Below, piece after piece: positions 1-7,423 of a stretch of 42,760 nucleotides of DNA. Both the position numbers and the translations under genes were made by a program. Under the pieces are notes generated by a model. It was not told where the DNA came from. It did no database searches and saw only the letters and a program-made list of their open reading frames with translations. Within the stretch, counting starts at the first letter, position 1. Every line of letters begins with the position of its first letter. The DNA is from Longimicrobium sp. (GTDB taxonomy: Bacteria; Gemmatimonadota; Gemmatimonadetes; Longimicrobiales; Longimicrobiaceae). The stretch is from positions 1 through 42,760 of the forward strand of contig DASUYB010000169.1 in NCBI GenBank assembly GCA_036377595.1, read 5' to 3'.

Positions 1-203
1 GGCGCGGCAAGCGGCCGAAGGTGCGCGGCGTGGTGATGAACCCGGTGGACCACCCGCTGGGCGGCGGCGAGGGGCGCAGCTCCGGCGGCCGTCCCCCGGT
101 GAGCCCCTGGGGCAAGCCGGAAGGCGTGAAGACGCGCCACAGCAAGAAGGCGTCGAACAAGCTGATCGTGCGCGGCCGCAAGCGCGGCAAGGCCACGAAG
201 TAA
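1..203 (+). CDS. rplB: 50S ribosomal protein L2 (uL2), C-terminal fragment
   Basis: This is the last 66 or so residues of L2, cut by the window start; the frame is open from base 3 to the TAA at 201-203. L2 binds 23S rRNA domain IV and is needed for subunit association and peptidyl transfer. The hallmark loop MNPVDHP-GGGEGR is present, followed by the usual basic tail ending [10 protein letters not shown]. The His of VDHP, equivalent to the functionally important E. coli His229, is kept. The second loop residue, His231 in E. coli (VDHPH), is Leu here. It is followed by rpsS, as in the standard S10 operon, after a gap of 186 bases that holds a repeat-built hairpin. Confidence 0.96.
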   Translation, partial: RGKRPKVRGVVMNPVDHPLGGGEGRSSGGRPPVSPWGKPEGVKTRHSKKASNKLIVRGRKRGKATK

Positions 204-208
204 TACAG

Positions 209-285
209 CAGGTCCCAGGTCCCAAGTCCTAGGTCCTAAGTGGCTTTTCAGTTACTCAGGACTCAGGACTTAGGACTCAGGACTT
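209..285. repeat. Heptamer-unit inverted repeat (AAGTCCT class), copy 1
   Basis: Two arms of about 32 nt are built from the 7-nt unit AAGTCCT and its variants GAGTCCT and AGGTCCC. The left arm is at 210-241 and the right arm at 254-285, with a T-rich loop between them. The arms pair imperfectly but over their whole length, so the rplB-rpsS transcript would fold a long hairpin here. The same class recurs at 4580-4665 and 11547-11613. No T tract follows, so a simple terminator is unlikely. Confidence 0.88.
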
Positions 286-389
286 TCAGTTCGCGTCCAC
301 CACTGGCGGCCGACATCGCGGCCGCTCACGTGGACTCAGATCCGCGGGAGAATCGCAGGCCCGCGGGGAGACTAAGTGCGAGAGGAAGA

Positions 390-677
390 ATGCCAAGGAG
401 CCTGAAGAAGGGGCCGTTCGTAGAGGACAGCCTCAACAAGAAGATCCGGGCGATGAACGAGAAGGGCGAGAAGCGCGTGGTCAAGACCTGGTCGCGCAGC
501 TCCACCATCACCCCCGAGTTCGTCGGCCACACGCTGGCCGTGCACAACGGCAACAAGTTCATCCCCGTGTACCTCACCGAGCAGATGGTGGGGCACAAGC
601 TCGGCGAGTTCGCGCCCACGCGCACCTTCAAGGGGCACGGCGGCAAGCTCGTCGACAAGCGCGCCAAGGCGCGGTAA
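390..677 (+). CDS. rpsS: 30S ribosomal protein S19 (uS19)
   Basis: S19 sits in the 30S head, pairs with S13 and contacts the A-site finger and tRNA. The 95-residue protein has the family start [11 protein letters not shown] and the conserved core [19 protein letters not shown], with the usual length. The frame stays open about 150 bases upstream, but that part runs through the upstream repeat hairpin and has no S19 similarity. The ATG at 390 is preceded by AGAGGA at 381-386. The gap to rplV is 13 bases, so the two are cotranscribed. Confidence 0.97.
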   Translation: MPRSLKKGPFVEDSLNKKIRAMNEKGEKRVVKTWSRSSTITPEFVGHTLAVHNGNKFIPVYLTEQMVGHKLGEFAPTRTFKGHGGKLVDKRAKAR

Positions 678-690
678 GGGGGATGACGAG

Positions 691-1041
691 ATGAAGGCAC
701 GTGCAATCGCCCGCAACGTCGGGATGAGCCCCCGCAAGATGCGGATGGTCCTGGACCTGATCCGCGGCCGGGGCGTGAACGAGGCGTACTCGATCCTCAA
801 GTTCTCGAAGAAGGCGGCCACCCGCCCCATCGAGAAGACCCTGCGCTCGGCCGTCGCGAACGCGACGCAGGCCGCGGACGCCTCCGGGCAGTTCGTGGAC
901 GTGGACGAGCTGGTGGTGCGCGAGGCGTACGCCAACGAGGGGCCGCGGCTGAAGCGGTTCTCGCCCCGCGCCATGGGGCGGGCCACGCCGATCATCAAGC
1001 GGACCACCGAGCTCACCATCGTCGTCGACCGCAAGGAGTAG
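691..1041 (+). CDS. rplV: 50S ribosomal protein L22 (uL22)
   Basis: L22 is an early assembly protein that contacts all 23S rRNA domains, and its long beta-hairpin lines the exit tunnel at the macrolide constriction. The 116-residue protein begins [18 protein letters not shown], matching the family N-terminus. The hairpin tip is at the segment [16 protein letters not shown] (about residues 88-103), where macrolide-resistance changes are found in other species; nothing abnormal is visible. A GGGGG tract 8 bases before the ATG acts as ribosome binding site. rpsC follows after 4 bases. Confidence 0.97.
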   Translation: MKARAIARNVGMSPRKMRMVLDLIRGRGVNEAYSILKFSKKAATRPIEKTLRSAVANATQAADASGQFVDVDELVVREAYANEGPRLKRFSPRAMGRATPIIKRTTELTIVVDRKE

Positions 1042-1045
1042 CCCG

Positions 1046-1708
1046 ATGGGACAGAAGACGCATCCGAAGGGCTTCCGCCTGGGCATCGTGGCGCCGTGGC
1101 GGAGCCGCTGGTACGCCGAGCGCGACTTCCCGGCCAAGCTCGTCGAGGACGAGAAGATCCGGAAGTACCTCAACCAGCGCCTGGGGCACGCCTCGATCAG
1201 CGACATCGAGATCGAGCGCAAGCCCGGCAAGACCATCGTCACCGTGCACACCGCCCGTCCGGGCGTGGTGATCGGCAAGGGCGGCGCCGAGGTCGACAAG
1301 CTCCGCGACGAGCTGGCCCGGCTGAGCCCCGGCAACGAGGTGGCCATCAACGTGGAGGAGGTCAAGCGCCCCGAGGTCGAGGCGCAGCTGGTGGCCGACT
1401 CCATCGCGCACCAGTTGGTGCAGCGCGTGAGCTTCCGCCGCGCCATGAAGCGCGCGGTGCAGAACGCCATGCGCGCCGGCGCCGAGGGGATCAAGGTGCA
1501 GGTGGCCGGCCGCCTGAACGGCGCCGAGATCGCCCGCACCGAGGGGTACAAGGAGGGGCGGATCCCGCTCCAGACCCTGCGCGCGGACATCGACTACGCC
1601 CAGTCCACCGCCCGTACGACCTACGGGACCATCGGGGTGAAGGTCTGGGTGTTCAAGGGCGAGGTCGTCGAGAACCGGCGCGGCCGCACCTACTCGACCG
1701 ACGCCTGA
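1046..1708 (+). CDS. rpsC: 30S ribosomal protein S3 (uS3)
   Basis: S3 lies at the mRNA entry channel and, with S4 and S5, forms the ribosomal helicase ring. The 220 residues comprise an N-terminal part starting [14 protein letters not shown], a KH domain with the loop [12 protein letters not shown] near residue 73, and the S3 C-terminal domain ending with [10 protein letters not shown]. The length is normal. AAGGAG at 1033-1038 is the ribosome binding site and overlaps the end of rplV, so translation is probably coupled. Confidence 0.97.
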   Translation: MGQKTHPKGFRLGIVAPWRSRWYAERDFPAKLVEDEKIRKYLNQRLGHASISDIEIERKPGKTIVTVHTARPGVVIGKGGAEVDKLRDELARLSPGNEVAINVEEVKRPEVEAQLVADSIAHQLVQRVSFRRAMKRAVQNAMRAGAEGIKVQVAGRLNGAEIARTEGYKEGRIPLQTLRADIDYAQSTARTTYGTIGVKVWVFKGEVVENRRGRTYSTDA

Positions 1709-1723
1709 GGGAGGAACTGACCG

Positions 1724-2185
1724 ATGCTCGCACCGAAGAGAGTCAAGTACCGCAAGCAGATGAAGGGCCGCATGCGCGGCGCTGCCACGCGGGGCAACTA
1801 CGTGGCGTTCGGCGACTGGGGGCTGCAGAGCCTGGAGCCCGGCTGGATCTCCAACCGCTCCATCGAGGCGGCCCGTATCGCCATGACGCGCCACATCAAG
1901 CGCGGCGGCAAGGTGTGGATCCGGATCTTCCCGGACAAGCCGATCACCAAGAAGCCGCTCGAGGTCCGCATGGGCAAGGGCAAGGGCAACCCGGAAGGCT
2001 GGGTCGCCGTCGTCCGCCCGGGCCGCATCATGTTCGAGCTCGAGGGGGTGGAGCCCGAGGTGGCCAAGCGCGCGCTGCAGCTGGCCGCGGCCAAGCTGAA
2101 GGTGAAGTGCAAGATCGTGGAGCGCGAGCGCCCCGAGGCCGCGGCCCCGGCGGCCGCCGCCGCCGAGCAGGGAGGTGAGGCGTGA
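1724..2185 (+). CDS. rplP: 50S ribosomal protein L16 (uL16)
   Basis: L16 organises the A-site tRNA region of the 50S subunit and is a late assembly protein. The start [19 protein letters not shown] and the core [14 protein letters not shown] are diagnostic. At 153 residues it is longer than the usual 135-140. The excess is a C-terminal Ala-rich tail (about residues 136-153) with no known function. The tail DNA contains GGAGGTGA, the ribosome binding site of rpmC, and the stop overlaps the rpmC GTG start in a GTGA arrangement. Confidence 0.97.
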   Translation: MLAPKRVKYRKQMKGRMRGAATRGNYVAFGDWGLQSLEPGWISNRSIEAARIAMTRHIKRGGKVWIRIFPDKPITKKPLEVRMGKGKGNPEGWVAVVRPGRIMFELEGVEPEVAKRALQLAAAKLKVKCKIVERERPEAAAPAAAAAEQGGEA

Positions 2186-2391
2186 ACGCCCCCGAGATCC
2201 GCGACATGACCGACGAGGAGATCACGGAGCGCATCGAGCAGCTCCAGGAGGAGCGCTTCCGGCTGCGCTTCCGCTCCGCCACGCAGCAGCTGGAGAACCC
2301 CATGCTGCTGCGCAACCTCCGCCGTGACATCGCGCGCCTGAAGACGGTGCAGCGCGAGCGCGAGACGCAGAACCAGGGAAGCCGCTCATGA
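2182..2391 (+). CDS. rpmC: 50S ribosomal protein L29 (uL29)
   Basis: L29 is a small two-helix protein next to L23 at the tunnel exit, where signal recognition particle and trigger factor dock. The 69-residue product shows the family pattern: an acidic first helix ([17 protein letters not shown]), then [28 protein letters not shown]. The GTG start at 2182 is chosen because GGAGGTGA at 2171-2178 is an almost perfect anti-16S match just upstream. It overlaps rplP and rpsQ by 4 bases at each end, which implies translational coupling. Confidence 0.95.
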   Translation: MNAPEIRDMTDEEITERIEQLQEERFRLRFRSATQQLENPMLLRNLRRDIARLKTVQRERETQNQGSRS

Positions 2392-2681
2392 GCAGCGCCG
2401 ACAACGCCGCGACCCACGAGAGCGCCGAAGAGCGCGGCCGTCGCAAGACCCGCGTCGGCACCGTGGTGTCGGACAAGATGAACAAGACCGTGGTGGTGCG
2501 CGTGGAGCGCCGCTACGCGCACCCGCTGTACGGCAAGCAGGTGACGCGCAGCAAGAAGTACCACGCCCACGACGAGAACAACGAGTACCACACCGGCGAC
2601 GTGGTGCGCATCACCGAGACCCGCCCGCTCAGCAAGCTGAAGCGCTGGCGCGTGTCCGAGCTGATCGAGCGCGCCCGCTGA
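2388..2681 (+). CDS. rpsQ: 30S ribosomal protein S17 (uS17)
   Basis: S17 is an OB-fold primary binder of the 16S rRNA 5' domain. The core starts at [25 protein letters not shown] (given here in part: residues 18-42) and continues with HPLYGK and the C-terminal [11 protein letters not shown]. At 97 residues it has about 15 extra polar residues at the N-terminus ([16 protein letters not shown]) compared with typical S17. The ATG overlaps the rpmC stop (ATGA). A 77-base GC-rich gap separates it from rplN. Confidence 0.96.
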   Translation: MSSADNAATHESAEERGRRKTRVGTVVSDKMNKTVVVRVERRYAHPLYGKQVTRSKKYHAHDENNEYHTGDVVRITETRPLSKLKRWRVSELIERAR

Positions 2682-2758
2682 CAACGGCGGCGACCCGGCC
2701 CGGGTGACGGTCCGATCCGTCTCCCGGGGCCCGGGCCCTGGATCTTAGGAGCAGACTC

Positions 2759-3127
2759 ATGCTGCAGCAGGAATCGATCGTCCGGATCGCGGACAACTCC
2801 GGCGCCAAGAAGGCGCTGGTCATCCGCGTGCTGGGCGGGAGCAAGCGCCGCTACGCCTCGGTGGGCGACCAGATCATCGTGGCGGTGAAGGACGCGCTTC
2901 CCGACGGGACCGTGAAGAAGGGCGACGTGGCCAAGGCGGTGGTGGTTCGCACCACCAAGGAGGTCCGGCGCAAGGACGGCAGCTACATCAAGTTCGACGA
3001 GAACGCCGCCGTCATCATCAACGACGCGGGCGAGCCCCGCGCCACGCGCATCTTCGGGCCGGTTGCCCGCGAGCTGCGCGACAAGCGCTACATGAAGATC
3101 GTGTCGCTGGCCCCGGAGGTGATCTGA
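2759..3127 (+). CDS. rplN: 50S ribosomal protein L14 (uL14)
   Basis: L14 forms intersubunit bridges with 16S helix 14 and is the docking site of the silencing factor RsfS. The 122-residue protein has the invariant start [20 protein letters not shown] and the C-terminal segment [22 protein letters not shown]. The length is exactly the family norm. AGGAG at 2747-2751 lies 7 bases before the ATG. The stop overlaps the rplX start by one base (TGATG). Confidence 0.98.
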   Translation: MLQQESIVRIADNSGAKKALVIRVLGGSKRRYASVGDQIIVAVKDALPDGTVKKGDVAKAVVVRTTKEVRRKDGSYIKFDENAAVIINDAGEPRATRIFGPVARELRDKRYMKIVSLAPEVI

Positions 3128-3456
3128 TGGCCAAGATGAGCATCCGCCGGGGCGACCGGGTGAAGGTCATCTCCGGCAACTACAAGGACAGCGAGGGCAC
3201 CGTCCTGCGCGTGGACCGCGAGAAGAACCGCGTGGTGGTGCAGGGCGTGAACGTGCGCAAGCGTCACCGGAAGCCCTCGGCCACCAACCCCGAGGGGGGG
3301 ATCGTGGAGTTCGAGGCGCCGATCCATGCCAGCAACGTGATGCTGCTGGACCCCAAGTCGGGCGAGCCCACGCGGGTGCGCTCGGGGCAGGGGAAGGACG
3401 GCCAGCGCGAGCGGATCGCGGTCCGCAGCGGCCAGGCGATCCCGCGCGCGTCGTAA
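3127..3456 (+). CDS. rplX: 50S ribosomal protein L24 (uL24)
   Basis: L24 initiates 50S assembly by binding the 5' domain of 23S rRNA. The KOW motif is near the N-terminus (IRRGDRVKVISGNYKDSEG, about residues 5-23), followed by the conserved NVRKRHRKPS. The 109-residue length is normal. The ribosome binding site GGAGGTGATC at 3115-3124 is nearly full complementarity to 16S rRNA and lies inside the end of rplN, so L24 translation is coupled to L14. A pure heptamer array follows five bases after the stop. Confidence 0.97.
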   Translation: MAKMSIRRGDRVKVISGNYKDSEGTVLRVDREKNRVVVQGVNVRKRHRKPSATNPEGGIVEFEAPIHASNVMLLDPKSGEPTRVRSGQGKDGQRERIAVRSGQAIPRAS

Positions 3457-3460
3457 CGAC

Positions 3461-3516
3461 AGTGCCCAGTGCCCAGTGCCCAGTGCCCAGTGCCCAGTGC
3501 CCAGTGCCCAGTGCCC
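3461..3516. repeat. Perfect tandem array of 8 AGTGCCC heptamers
   Basis: Eight uninterrupted identical copies of the 7-nt unit AGTGCCC fill 3461-3516, directly after rplX. Unlike the related elements at 4275 and 8755, no opposite-strand arm follows, so this copy cannot form the long hairpin. It may be a single-arm or expanded form of the family. The remaining sequence up to rplE (3517-3635) shows no gene. Confidence 0.97.
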
Positions 3517-3635
3517 AGGTGAGCGTCGAGTGAACCGGGGCGGGGGTGCCGGGTATCAGGCCGATTCAAATCACAGCGTGACCGCCCCTCCGGATCGTTG
3601 ACGATCGCGCGGGGGATACGGAACGGAGACGAACG

Positions 3636-4268
3636 ATGGCGAAGAAGGACAAGGCGCAGGCGGCGGCCCCCGAGGCGCCGGCCGCCGAGGCGGGCCCGCG
3701 GATCAAGCCGCGGCTGCAGCGCTACTACGAGGAGACGGTGCGCGCGAAGCTGCAGGAGCAGTTCGGCTTCGCCACGCCCATGCAGGTGCCGCGGCTGGAG
3801 AAGATCACCATCAACGTGGGGCTGGGCGAGGCGCCCAAGAACCCCAAGCTGCTCGAGGGCGTGGTGGCCGAGGTCGGGCAGATCACCGGGCAGAAGCCGG
3901 TGATCACCAAGGCCAAGAAGGCCATCTCGAACTTCGCGCTGCGCGAGGGCTCGCCCGTGGGCGTGACGGTGACGCTGCGGCGCGACCGCATGTGGGAGTT
4001 CCTGGACCGGCTGGTCAACGTGGCCATGCCGCGCATCCGCGACTTCCGCGGGGTGCCCACGCGCTCGTTCGACGGCCGCGGGAACTACACCATGGGCGTG
4101 AAGGAGCAGCTCATCTTCCCCGAGATCGACTACGACAAGGTCGAGAAGGTCCACGGGATGGACATCTCCTTCGTGACCAGCACCACGAAGGACGACGAGG
4201 CGCTGGCGCTGCTGCGCGAGCTGGGCATGCCGTTCCGCGGCGAGTCGCCGGTTCTCGTGGCCGCGTAA
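3636..4268 (+). CDS. rplE: 50S ribosomal protein L5 (uL5)
   Basis: L5 binds 5S rRNA with L18 in the central protuberance and touches P-site tRNA. The core begins with [22 protein letters not shown] (residues 24-45, in part) and holds the family motifs [29 protein letters not shown] and FPEIDYDKV. The 210-residue protein is about 25-30 longer than most bacterial L5. The extra part is an N-terminal Lys/Ala/Pro-rich segment starting [20 protein letters not shown] lies upstream of the ATG. It is flanked by repeat elements on both sides. Confidence 0.97.
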   Translation: MAKKDKAQAAAPEAPAAEAGPRIKPRLQRYYEETVRAKLQEQFGFATPMQVPRLEKITINVGLGEAPKNPKLLEGVVAEVGQITGQKPVITKAKKAISNFALREGSPVGVTVTLRRDRMWEFLDRLVNVAMPRIRDFRGVPTRSFDGRGNYTMGVKEQLIFPEIDYDKVEKVHGMDISFVTSTTKDDEALALLRELGMPFRGESPVLVAA

Positions 4269-4274
4269 GGGGAG

Positions 4275-4346
4275 AGTGCCCAGGTGCCCAGTGCCAAGTG
4301 CCCAGTAACTGAACCACTGGGCACTGGGCACTCGGCACTGGGCACT
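4275..4346. repeat. Heptamer-unit inverted repeat (AGTGCCC class), hairpin copy 1
   Basis: The left arm (4275-4306) and right arm (4316-4346) consist of AGTGCCC units and their reverse complement GGGCACT, separated by a 9-nt loop. Single-base changes (AGTGCCA, GGTGCCC, CTCGGCA) break perfect symmetry. The element begins seven bases after the rplE stop and would fold as a 31-bp hairpin in the spc transcript. No T tract follows. Confidence 0.93.
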
Positions 4347-4384
4347 AAGAGTCGGAAGTAGACACGCAACCAGGTACAGTCGAA

Positions 4385-4570
4385 ATGGCACGCAAGGCCC
4401 TGATCGAGAAGAGCAAGCGCAAGCCGAAGTTCAGCGTCCGGGCGCACAACCGCTGCAACCGCTGCGGCCGCCCGCGCGCCTTCCTGCGCAAGTTCGGGCT
4501 CTGCCGCGTCTGCTTCCGGCAGATGGCGCTGAACGGGGAGATCCCCGGGGTGCGCAAGGCGAGCTGGTAG
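4385..4570 (+). CDS. rpsN: 30S ribosomal protein S14, zinc-binding type (uS14)
   Basis: S14 is a late-assembling head protein near S3, S10 and S19. This is the short zinc form (rpsZ type): 61 residues with the ribbon C24-x2-C27 and C40-x2-C43, and the typical ending [11 protein letters not shown]. Zinc-form S14 is stable and common in Gram-positive and several other phyla; the non-zinc form is about 100 residues. The gene lies between two repeat hairpins, so its message is flanked by strong secondary structure. Its ribosome binding site is weak (AGGT). Confidence 0.97.
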   Translation: MARKALIEKSKRKPKFSVRAHNRCNRCGRPRAFLRKFGLCRVCFRQMALNGEIPGVRKASW

Positions 4571-4579
4571 GGGACCGAA

Positions 4580-4665
4580 AGTGCTAAGTCCCAAGTCCTA
4601 AGTCCTAAGTGAACTGCGCATCGGCGCACGTTCAACTCAGGACTTGGGACTCAGGACTTAGGACT
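4580..4665. repeat. Heptamer-unit inverted repeat (AAGTCCT class), copy 2
   Basis: The left arm (4580-4610) and right arm (4635-4665) are 31 nt each and made of AAGTCCT/GAGTCCC-type units. The 24-nt loop itself contains a smaller hairpin (TGCGC-ATCG-GCGCA). The element begins nine bases after the rpsN stop. The 74 bases from here to rpsH contain a TTGACA at 4675-4680 but no acceptable -10 partner. Confidence 0.93.
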
Positions 4666-4739
4666 CGCGGTTCGTTGACAATCACTCACTTCCTGAAAGT
4701 CCGGCGCTCGCTCGCCGGATACTCTAGGAGAGACCCAGC

Positions 4740-5132
4740 ATGGTGACGGATCCCATCGCCGACATGCTGACCCGCATCCGCAACGCCCAGATGGCGCGTC
4801 ATCGGAGGGTCGACATGCCGGTCAGCAAGCTGAAGGTGGAAGTGGCCCGCCTTCTCAAGGACAATCACTACATCCACGACTACAAGGTCCTGGACGACGG
4901 CAAGCACCCGGTGCTGCGCCTGTACCTGAAGTATTTCCAGGACAAGCCGGTGATCCGCGAGCTGCGCCGCGTGAGCAAGCCCGGCCTGCGCCAGTACGTG
5001 GGGGTCGACGAGATCCCGCGGGTGCGCAACGGCCTGGGGATGGCGCTGCTCAGCACCTCGCGCGGCGTGATGACCGACCGCGAGGCCCGCGCGGCCAAGG
5101 TGGGCGGCGAGCTGCTCGCCATCGTCTGGTAA
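4740..5132 (+). CDS. rpsH: 30S ribosomal protein S8 (uS8)
   Basis: S8 is a primary binder of the 16S central domain, and in E. coli it represses the spc operon by binding its own mRNA. The 130-residue protein starts [16 protein letters not shown] and ends with the RNA-binding signature [29 protein letters not shown] (in part), both family hallmarks. AGGAGAGA about 8 bases before the ATG is the ribosome binding site. Whether the autoregulatory site is conserved was not established. Confidence 0.98.
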   Translation: MVTDPIADMLTRIRNAQMARHRRVDMPVSKLKVEVARLLKDNHYIHDYKVLDDGKHPVLRLYLKYFQDKPVIRELRRVSKPGLRQYVGVDEIPRVRNGLGMALLSTSRGVMTDREARAAKVGGELLAIVW

Positions 5133-5146
5133 GGAGGGACGATAAA

Positions 5147-5686
5147 ATGTCGCGCATCGGAAGAAAGCCCGTGGCGGTTCCCGCCGGGGTCGACATCACG
5201 CTCGACGGCAACACCGTCCGCGTGAAGGGCCCCAAGGGCGAGTTGCAGCGCACGCTGCACAAGGACGTGATCGTGCGCCGCGAGGACGGCGAGATCATCG
5301 TGGAGCGCCCCAGCGACCAGCCCGAGCACCGGGCCCTGCACGGCCTCAGCCGCACGCTGGTGGCCAACATGGTCGAGGGCGTGACCACCGGCTTCACCAA
5401 GACGCTCGAGATCGTGGGCGTGGGCTACCGCGCGGAGACGAAGCCCTTCGGGCTGACGCTGGCGCTGGGCTACTCGCACCCCATCGACTACAAGGCGCCC
5501 CCGGGGATCACCCTGCGGGCCGTCAATCCCACCACGGTCGAGGTCAGCGGGACCGACAAGGAAGTGGTGGGGCAGGTCGCGGCCGAGATCCGGTCGCTCC
5601 GTCCGCCCGAGCCGTACAAGGGGAAGGGCGTGAAGTACCAGGGCGAGGTGATCCGCCGCAAGGCGGGGAAGGCGGGCGGCAAGTAA
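5147..5686 (+). CDS. rplF: 50S ribosomal protein L6 (uL6)
   Basis: L6 sits at the base of the factor-binding stalk near the sarcin-ricin loop. It has two related alpha/beta domains. The product starts [15 protein letters not shown] and carries the C-terminal signature [23 protein letters not shown]. At 179 residues it is of standard length. AAGGAGGGA directly after the rpsH stop is a near-perfect ribosome binding site, so expression is strongly coupled to S8. Confidence 0.98.
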   Translation: MSRIGRKPVAVPAGVDITLDGNTVRVKGPKGELQRTLHKDVIVRREDGEIIVERPSDQPEHRALHGLSRTLVANMVEGVTTGFTKTLEIVGVGYRAETKPFGLTLALGYSHPIDYKAPPGITLRAVNPTTVEVSGTDKEVVGQVAAEIRSLRPPEPYKGKGVKYQGEVIRRKAGKAGGK

Positions 5687-5739
5687 GCCGCCCCGCCCGC
5701 TACGGCTGATCATCGCATAGTCAACGAGGAAACGGAGAA

Positions 5740-6114
5740 ATGGCGAGAGCACGGATCCGGGCCAAGACGCGCGAGGACAAGCGCGTCCGCCGCCACCGCA
5801 GGGTGCGCGGCAAGGTCCACGGCACCGCGGAGCGCCCGCGCCTGGTCGTCCACCGCTCGATCAACCACCTGGAGGCCCAGGTGATCGACGACGTGGCCGG
5901 CCGCACCATCGTGGGGCTTTCGACGAACGCCCCCGACCTGCGCGGGAAGGAACAGAACAAGACCGACGCGAGCCGCGAGCTGGGCAAGGCCCTGGCCGAG
6001 AAGGCGAAGGCCGCCGGCGTCGAGCGGGTCGTCTTCGACCGCGGCGGCTACCTGTACCACGGCCGCGTGAAGGCCTTTGCCGAGGGTGCCCGCGAGGGCG
6101 GCCTCGACTTCTGA
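5740..6114 (+). CDS. rplR: 50S ribosomal protein L18 (uL18)
   Basis: L18 carries 5S rRNA into the central protuberance together with L5. The basic N-terminal region ([21 protein letters not shown]) is followed by [20 protein letters not shown] and the C-terminal [26 protein letters not shown] segment (in part). The length of 124 residues is normal. GGAGAA lies just upstream of the ATG, and rpsE follows after 13 bases. Confidence 0.97.
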   Translation: MARARIRAKTREDKRVRRHRRVRGKVHGTAERPRLVVHRSINHLEAQVIDDVAGRTIVGLSTNAPDLRGKEQNKTDASRELGKALAEKAKAAGVERVVFDRGGYLYHGRVKAFAEGAREGGLDF

Positions 6115-6127
6115 GGAGACCAGATCA

Positions 6128-6784
6128 ATGCCTGAGAACAGAGGCGGAGGCGGCGGGCGCGGCGGCCGTGGCGGCGGGCGCGGGCGCGGCTTCGGCGGCC
6201 AGGGCGGCGACCAGGCCGGCGGCGGCGAGCGCGAAGGGCGCCGCGGCCGCGGCCGCGGCGAGGGCCGCGACGGCGGGCGCCGCGACGAGCGCCAGGGAAG
6301 CGACCTGAAGGAGAACGTGATCCACATCAACCGCGTGGCCAAGGTGGTGAAGGGCGGCCGGCGGTTCAGCTTCACCGCCCTCGTCGCCGTGGGCGACCAG
6401 GCGGGGAAGGTGGGGATCGGAACGGGGAAGGCCAACGAGGTGTCCGAGGCGGTGCGCAAGGCGCTGGAGCAGGCCCGCCGGGGGATGGTGCGCGTTCCCG
6501 TGCGCGAGGGCACCCTCCCGCACGACGTGATCGGCGAGAGCGGCGCCGGCCGCGTGCTGCTGCGCCCCGCGGCCCCGGGCACTGGCGTGATCGCCGGCGG
6601 CGCGGTGCGCGCGGTGCTGGAGTGCGTGGGCGTGCACGACATCCTCACCAAGTCGCTGGGGTCCAACAACCCCTTCAACATGGTGCTGGCCACCATGGAC
6701 GCGCTGAAGAACCTCACCACGCGCGAGCAGCTGGCCGCCGAGCGCGGCGTGCCGGTGGAGGCGCTGGGAGGTGCCCGTGGCTAA
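6128..6784 (+). CDS. rpsE: 30S ribosomal protein S5 (uS5) with Gly/Arg-rich N-terminal extension
   Basis: S5 lies at the mRNA entry site and affects decoding fidelity. The canonical S5 (double-stranded RNA-binding fold then S5 C-domain) starts near residue 58 with [21 protein letters not shown] and includes [18 protein letters not shown] and [10 protein letters not shown]. At 218 residues the protein exceeds the usual 165-175 length. The excess is residues 1-57, a low-complexity Gly/Arg tract with repeated RGG and GRG steps. The ATG at 6128 has AGGAGA upstream; a longer frame from 6077 overlaps rplR and has no ribosome binding site. Similar RG-rich tails are known in eukaryotic uS5, so the tail may bind RNA; that is inference. 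Confidence 0.95.
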   Translation: MPENRGGGGGRGGRGGGRGRGFGGQGGDQAGGGEREGRRGRGRGEGRDGGRRDERQGSDLKENVIHINRVAKVVKGGRRFSFTALVAVGDQAGKVGIGTGKANEVSEAVRKALEQARRGMVRVPVREGTLPHDVIGESGAGRVLLRPAAPGTGVIAGGAVRAVLECVGVHDILTKSLGSNNPFNMVLATMDALKNLTTREQLAAERGVPVEALGGARG

Positions 6785-6974
6785 GATCAGGATCACGCAG
6801 ACGAAGAGCGGCGTGGGCGCCCCCGAGAAGCATCGCAAGACGCTGCAGGCGCTCGGCCTCAAGCACCAGCGGTCGGTCGTGCAGGACGACAACGACGCGA
6901 TCCGCGGGATGGTCTTCCAGGTTCGCCACCTGGTGAAGGTGGAACCAATCGAAGGGCAGGTGGAGAATGGCTGA
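6777..6974 (+). CDS. rpmD: 50S ribosomal protein L30 (uL30)
   Basis: L30 is a small 23S-binding protein found in many but not all bacteria. The sequence [22 protein letters not shown] followed by [10 protein letters not shown] (shown in parts) is the family core. Two in-frame GTG codons compete at 6771 and 6777. GGGAGGTG spans 6766-6773, so only the GTG at 6777 has proper spacing. It also gives the standard N-terminus M-A-K-I-R and 65 residues. The gene overlaps the end of rpsE by 8 bases and rplO by 8 bases. Confidence 0.94.
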   Translation: MAKIRITQTKSGVGAPEKHRKTLQALGLKHQRSVVQDDNDAIRGMVFQVRHLVKVEPIEGQVENG

Positions 6975-7422
6975 CCTGAGCAACCTGCGCCGCCCCGAGG
7001 GGTCGCACCGCGACACCAAGCGCCTGGGCCGCGGCCCCGGCTCGGGGCAGGGCAAGACGGCCGGGAAGGGGCACAAGGGCTCCAAGGCCCGCGCGGGCCA
7101 CAGCGGCCCCGGCGGCGGCAAGCCCCACTTCGAGGGCGGGCAGATGCCGCTGCACCGGCGGCTGCCCAAGCGGGGCTTCACCCCGCTCGACCGCACCGAG
7201 TACCAGGTGGTGAACCTCTGGCAGCTCGAGGCGCTGGCCGAGGGCGACGTGACGCCCGAGACGCTCAAGGCGCACGGGCTGATCGGCCACGCCGGGCGCC
7301 CGGTGAAGGTGCTGGGCACCGGCGACCTCACCCGCAAGGTGAACGTCTCGGCGCACCGCTTCAGCAAGTCGGCCCGCGAGAAGATCGAGGGCCAGGGCGG
7401 CACCGTGCAGGAGATCGGCTGA
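6967..7422 (+). CDS. rplO: 50S ribosomal protein L15 (uL15)
   Basis: L15 is a late-assembly 23S-binding protein with a long extended N-terminus. The segment LSNLRRPEGSHRDTKRLGRG is followed by GSGQGKTAGKGHKGSKAR and then the globular domain containing FEGGQMPLHRRLPKRGF. It has 151 residues, the usual size. The start overlaps rpmD and the stop lies one base before the secY ATG, so the three are translated as a coupled set. Confidence 0.97.
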   Translation: MADLSNLRRPEGSHRDTKRLGRGPGSGQGKTAGKGHKGSKARAGHSGPGGGKPHFEGGQMPLHRRLPKRGFTPLDRTEYQVVNLWQLEALAEGDVTPETLKAHGLIGHAGRPVKVLGTGDLTRKVNVSAHRFSKSAREKIEGQGGTVQEIG

Positions 7423-7423
7423 C

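Noticed and set aside
240-389. 50-residue upstream extension of rpsS
   Set aside because: It reads through the repeat hairpin loop and spacer, has no S19 similarity, and the ATG at 390 has a purine-rich ribosome binding site.
3461-3516. Possible CRISPR array
   Set aside because: The repeats are 7 bases long and contiguous with no spacers, and no cas genes are near.
3598-3626. TTGACG before rplE as a promoter
   Set aside because: No -10 element at suitable spacing; the downstream sequence is GC-rich.
4675-4703. Consensus TTGACA upstream of rpsH
   Set aside because: At 16-18 base spacing no acceptable -10 hexamer exists, and it lies within a cotranscribed operon.
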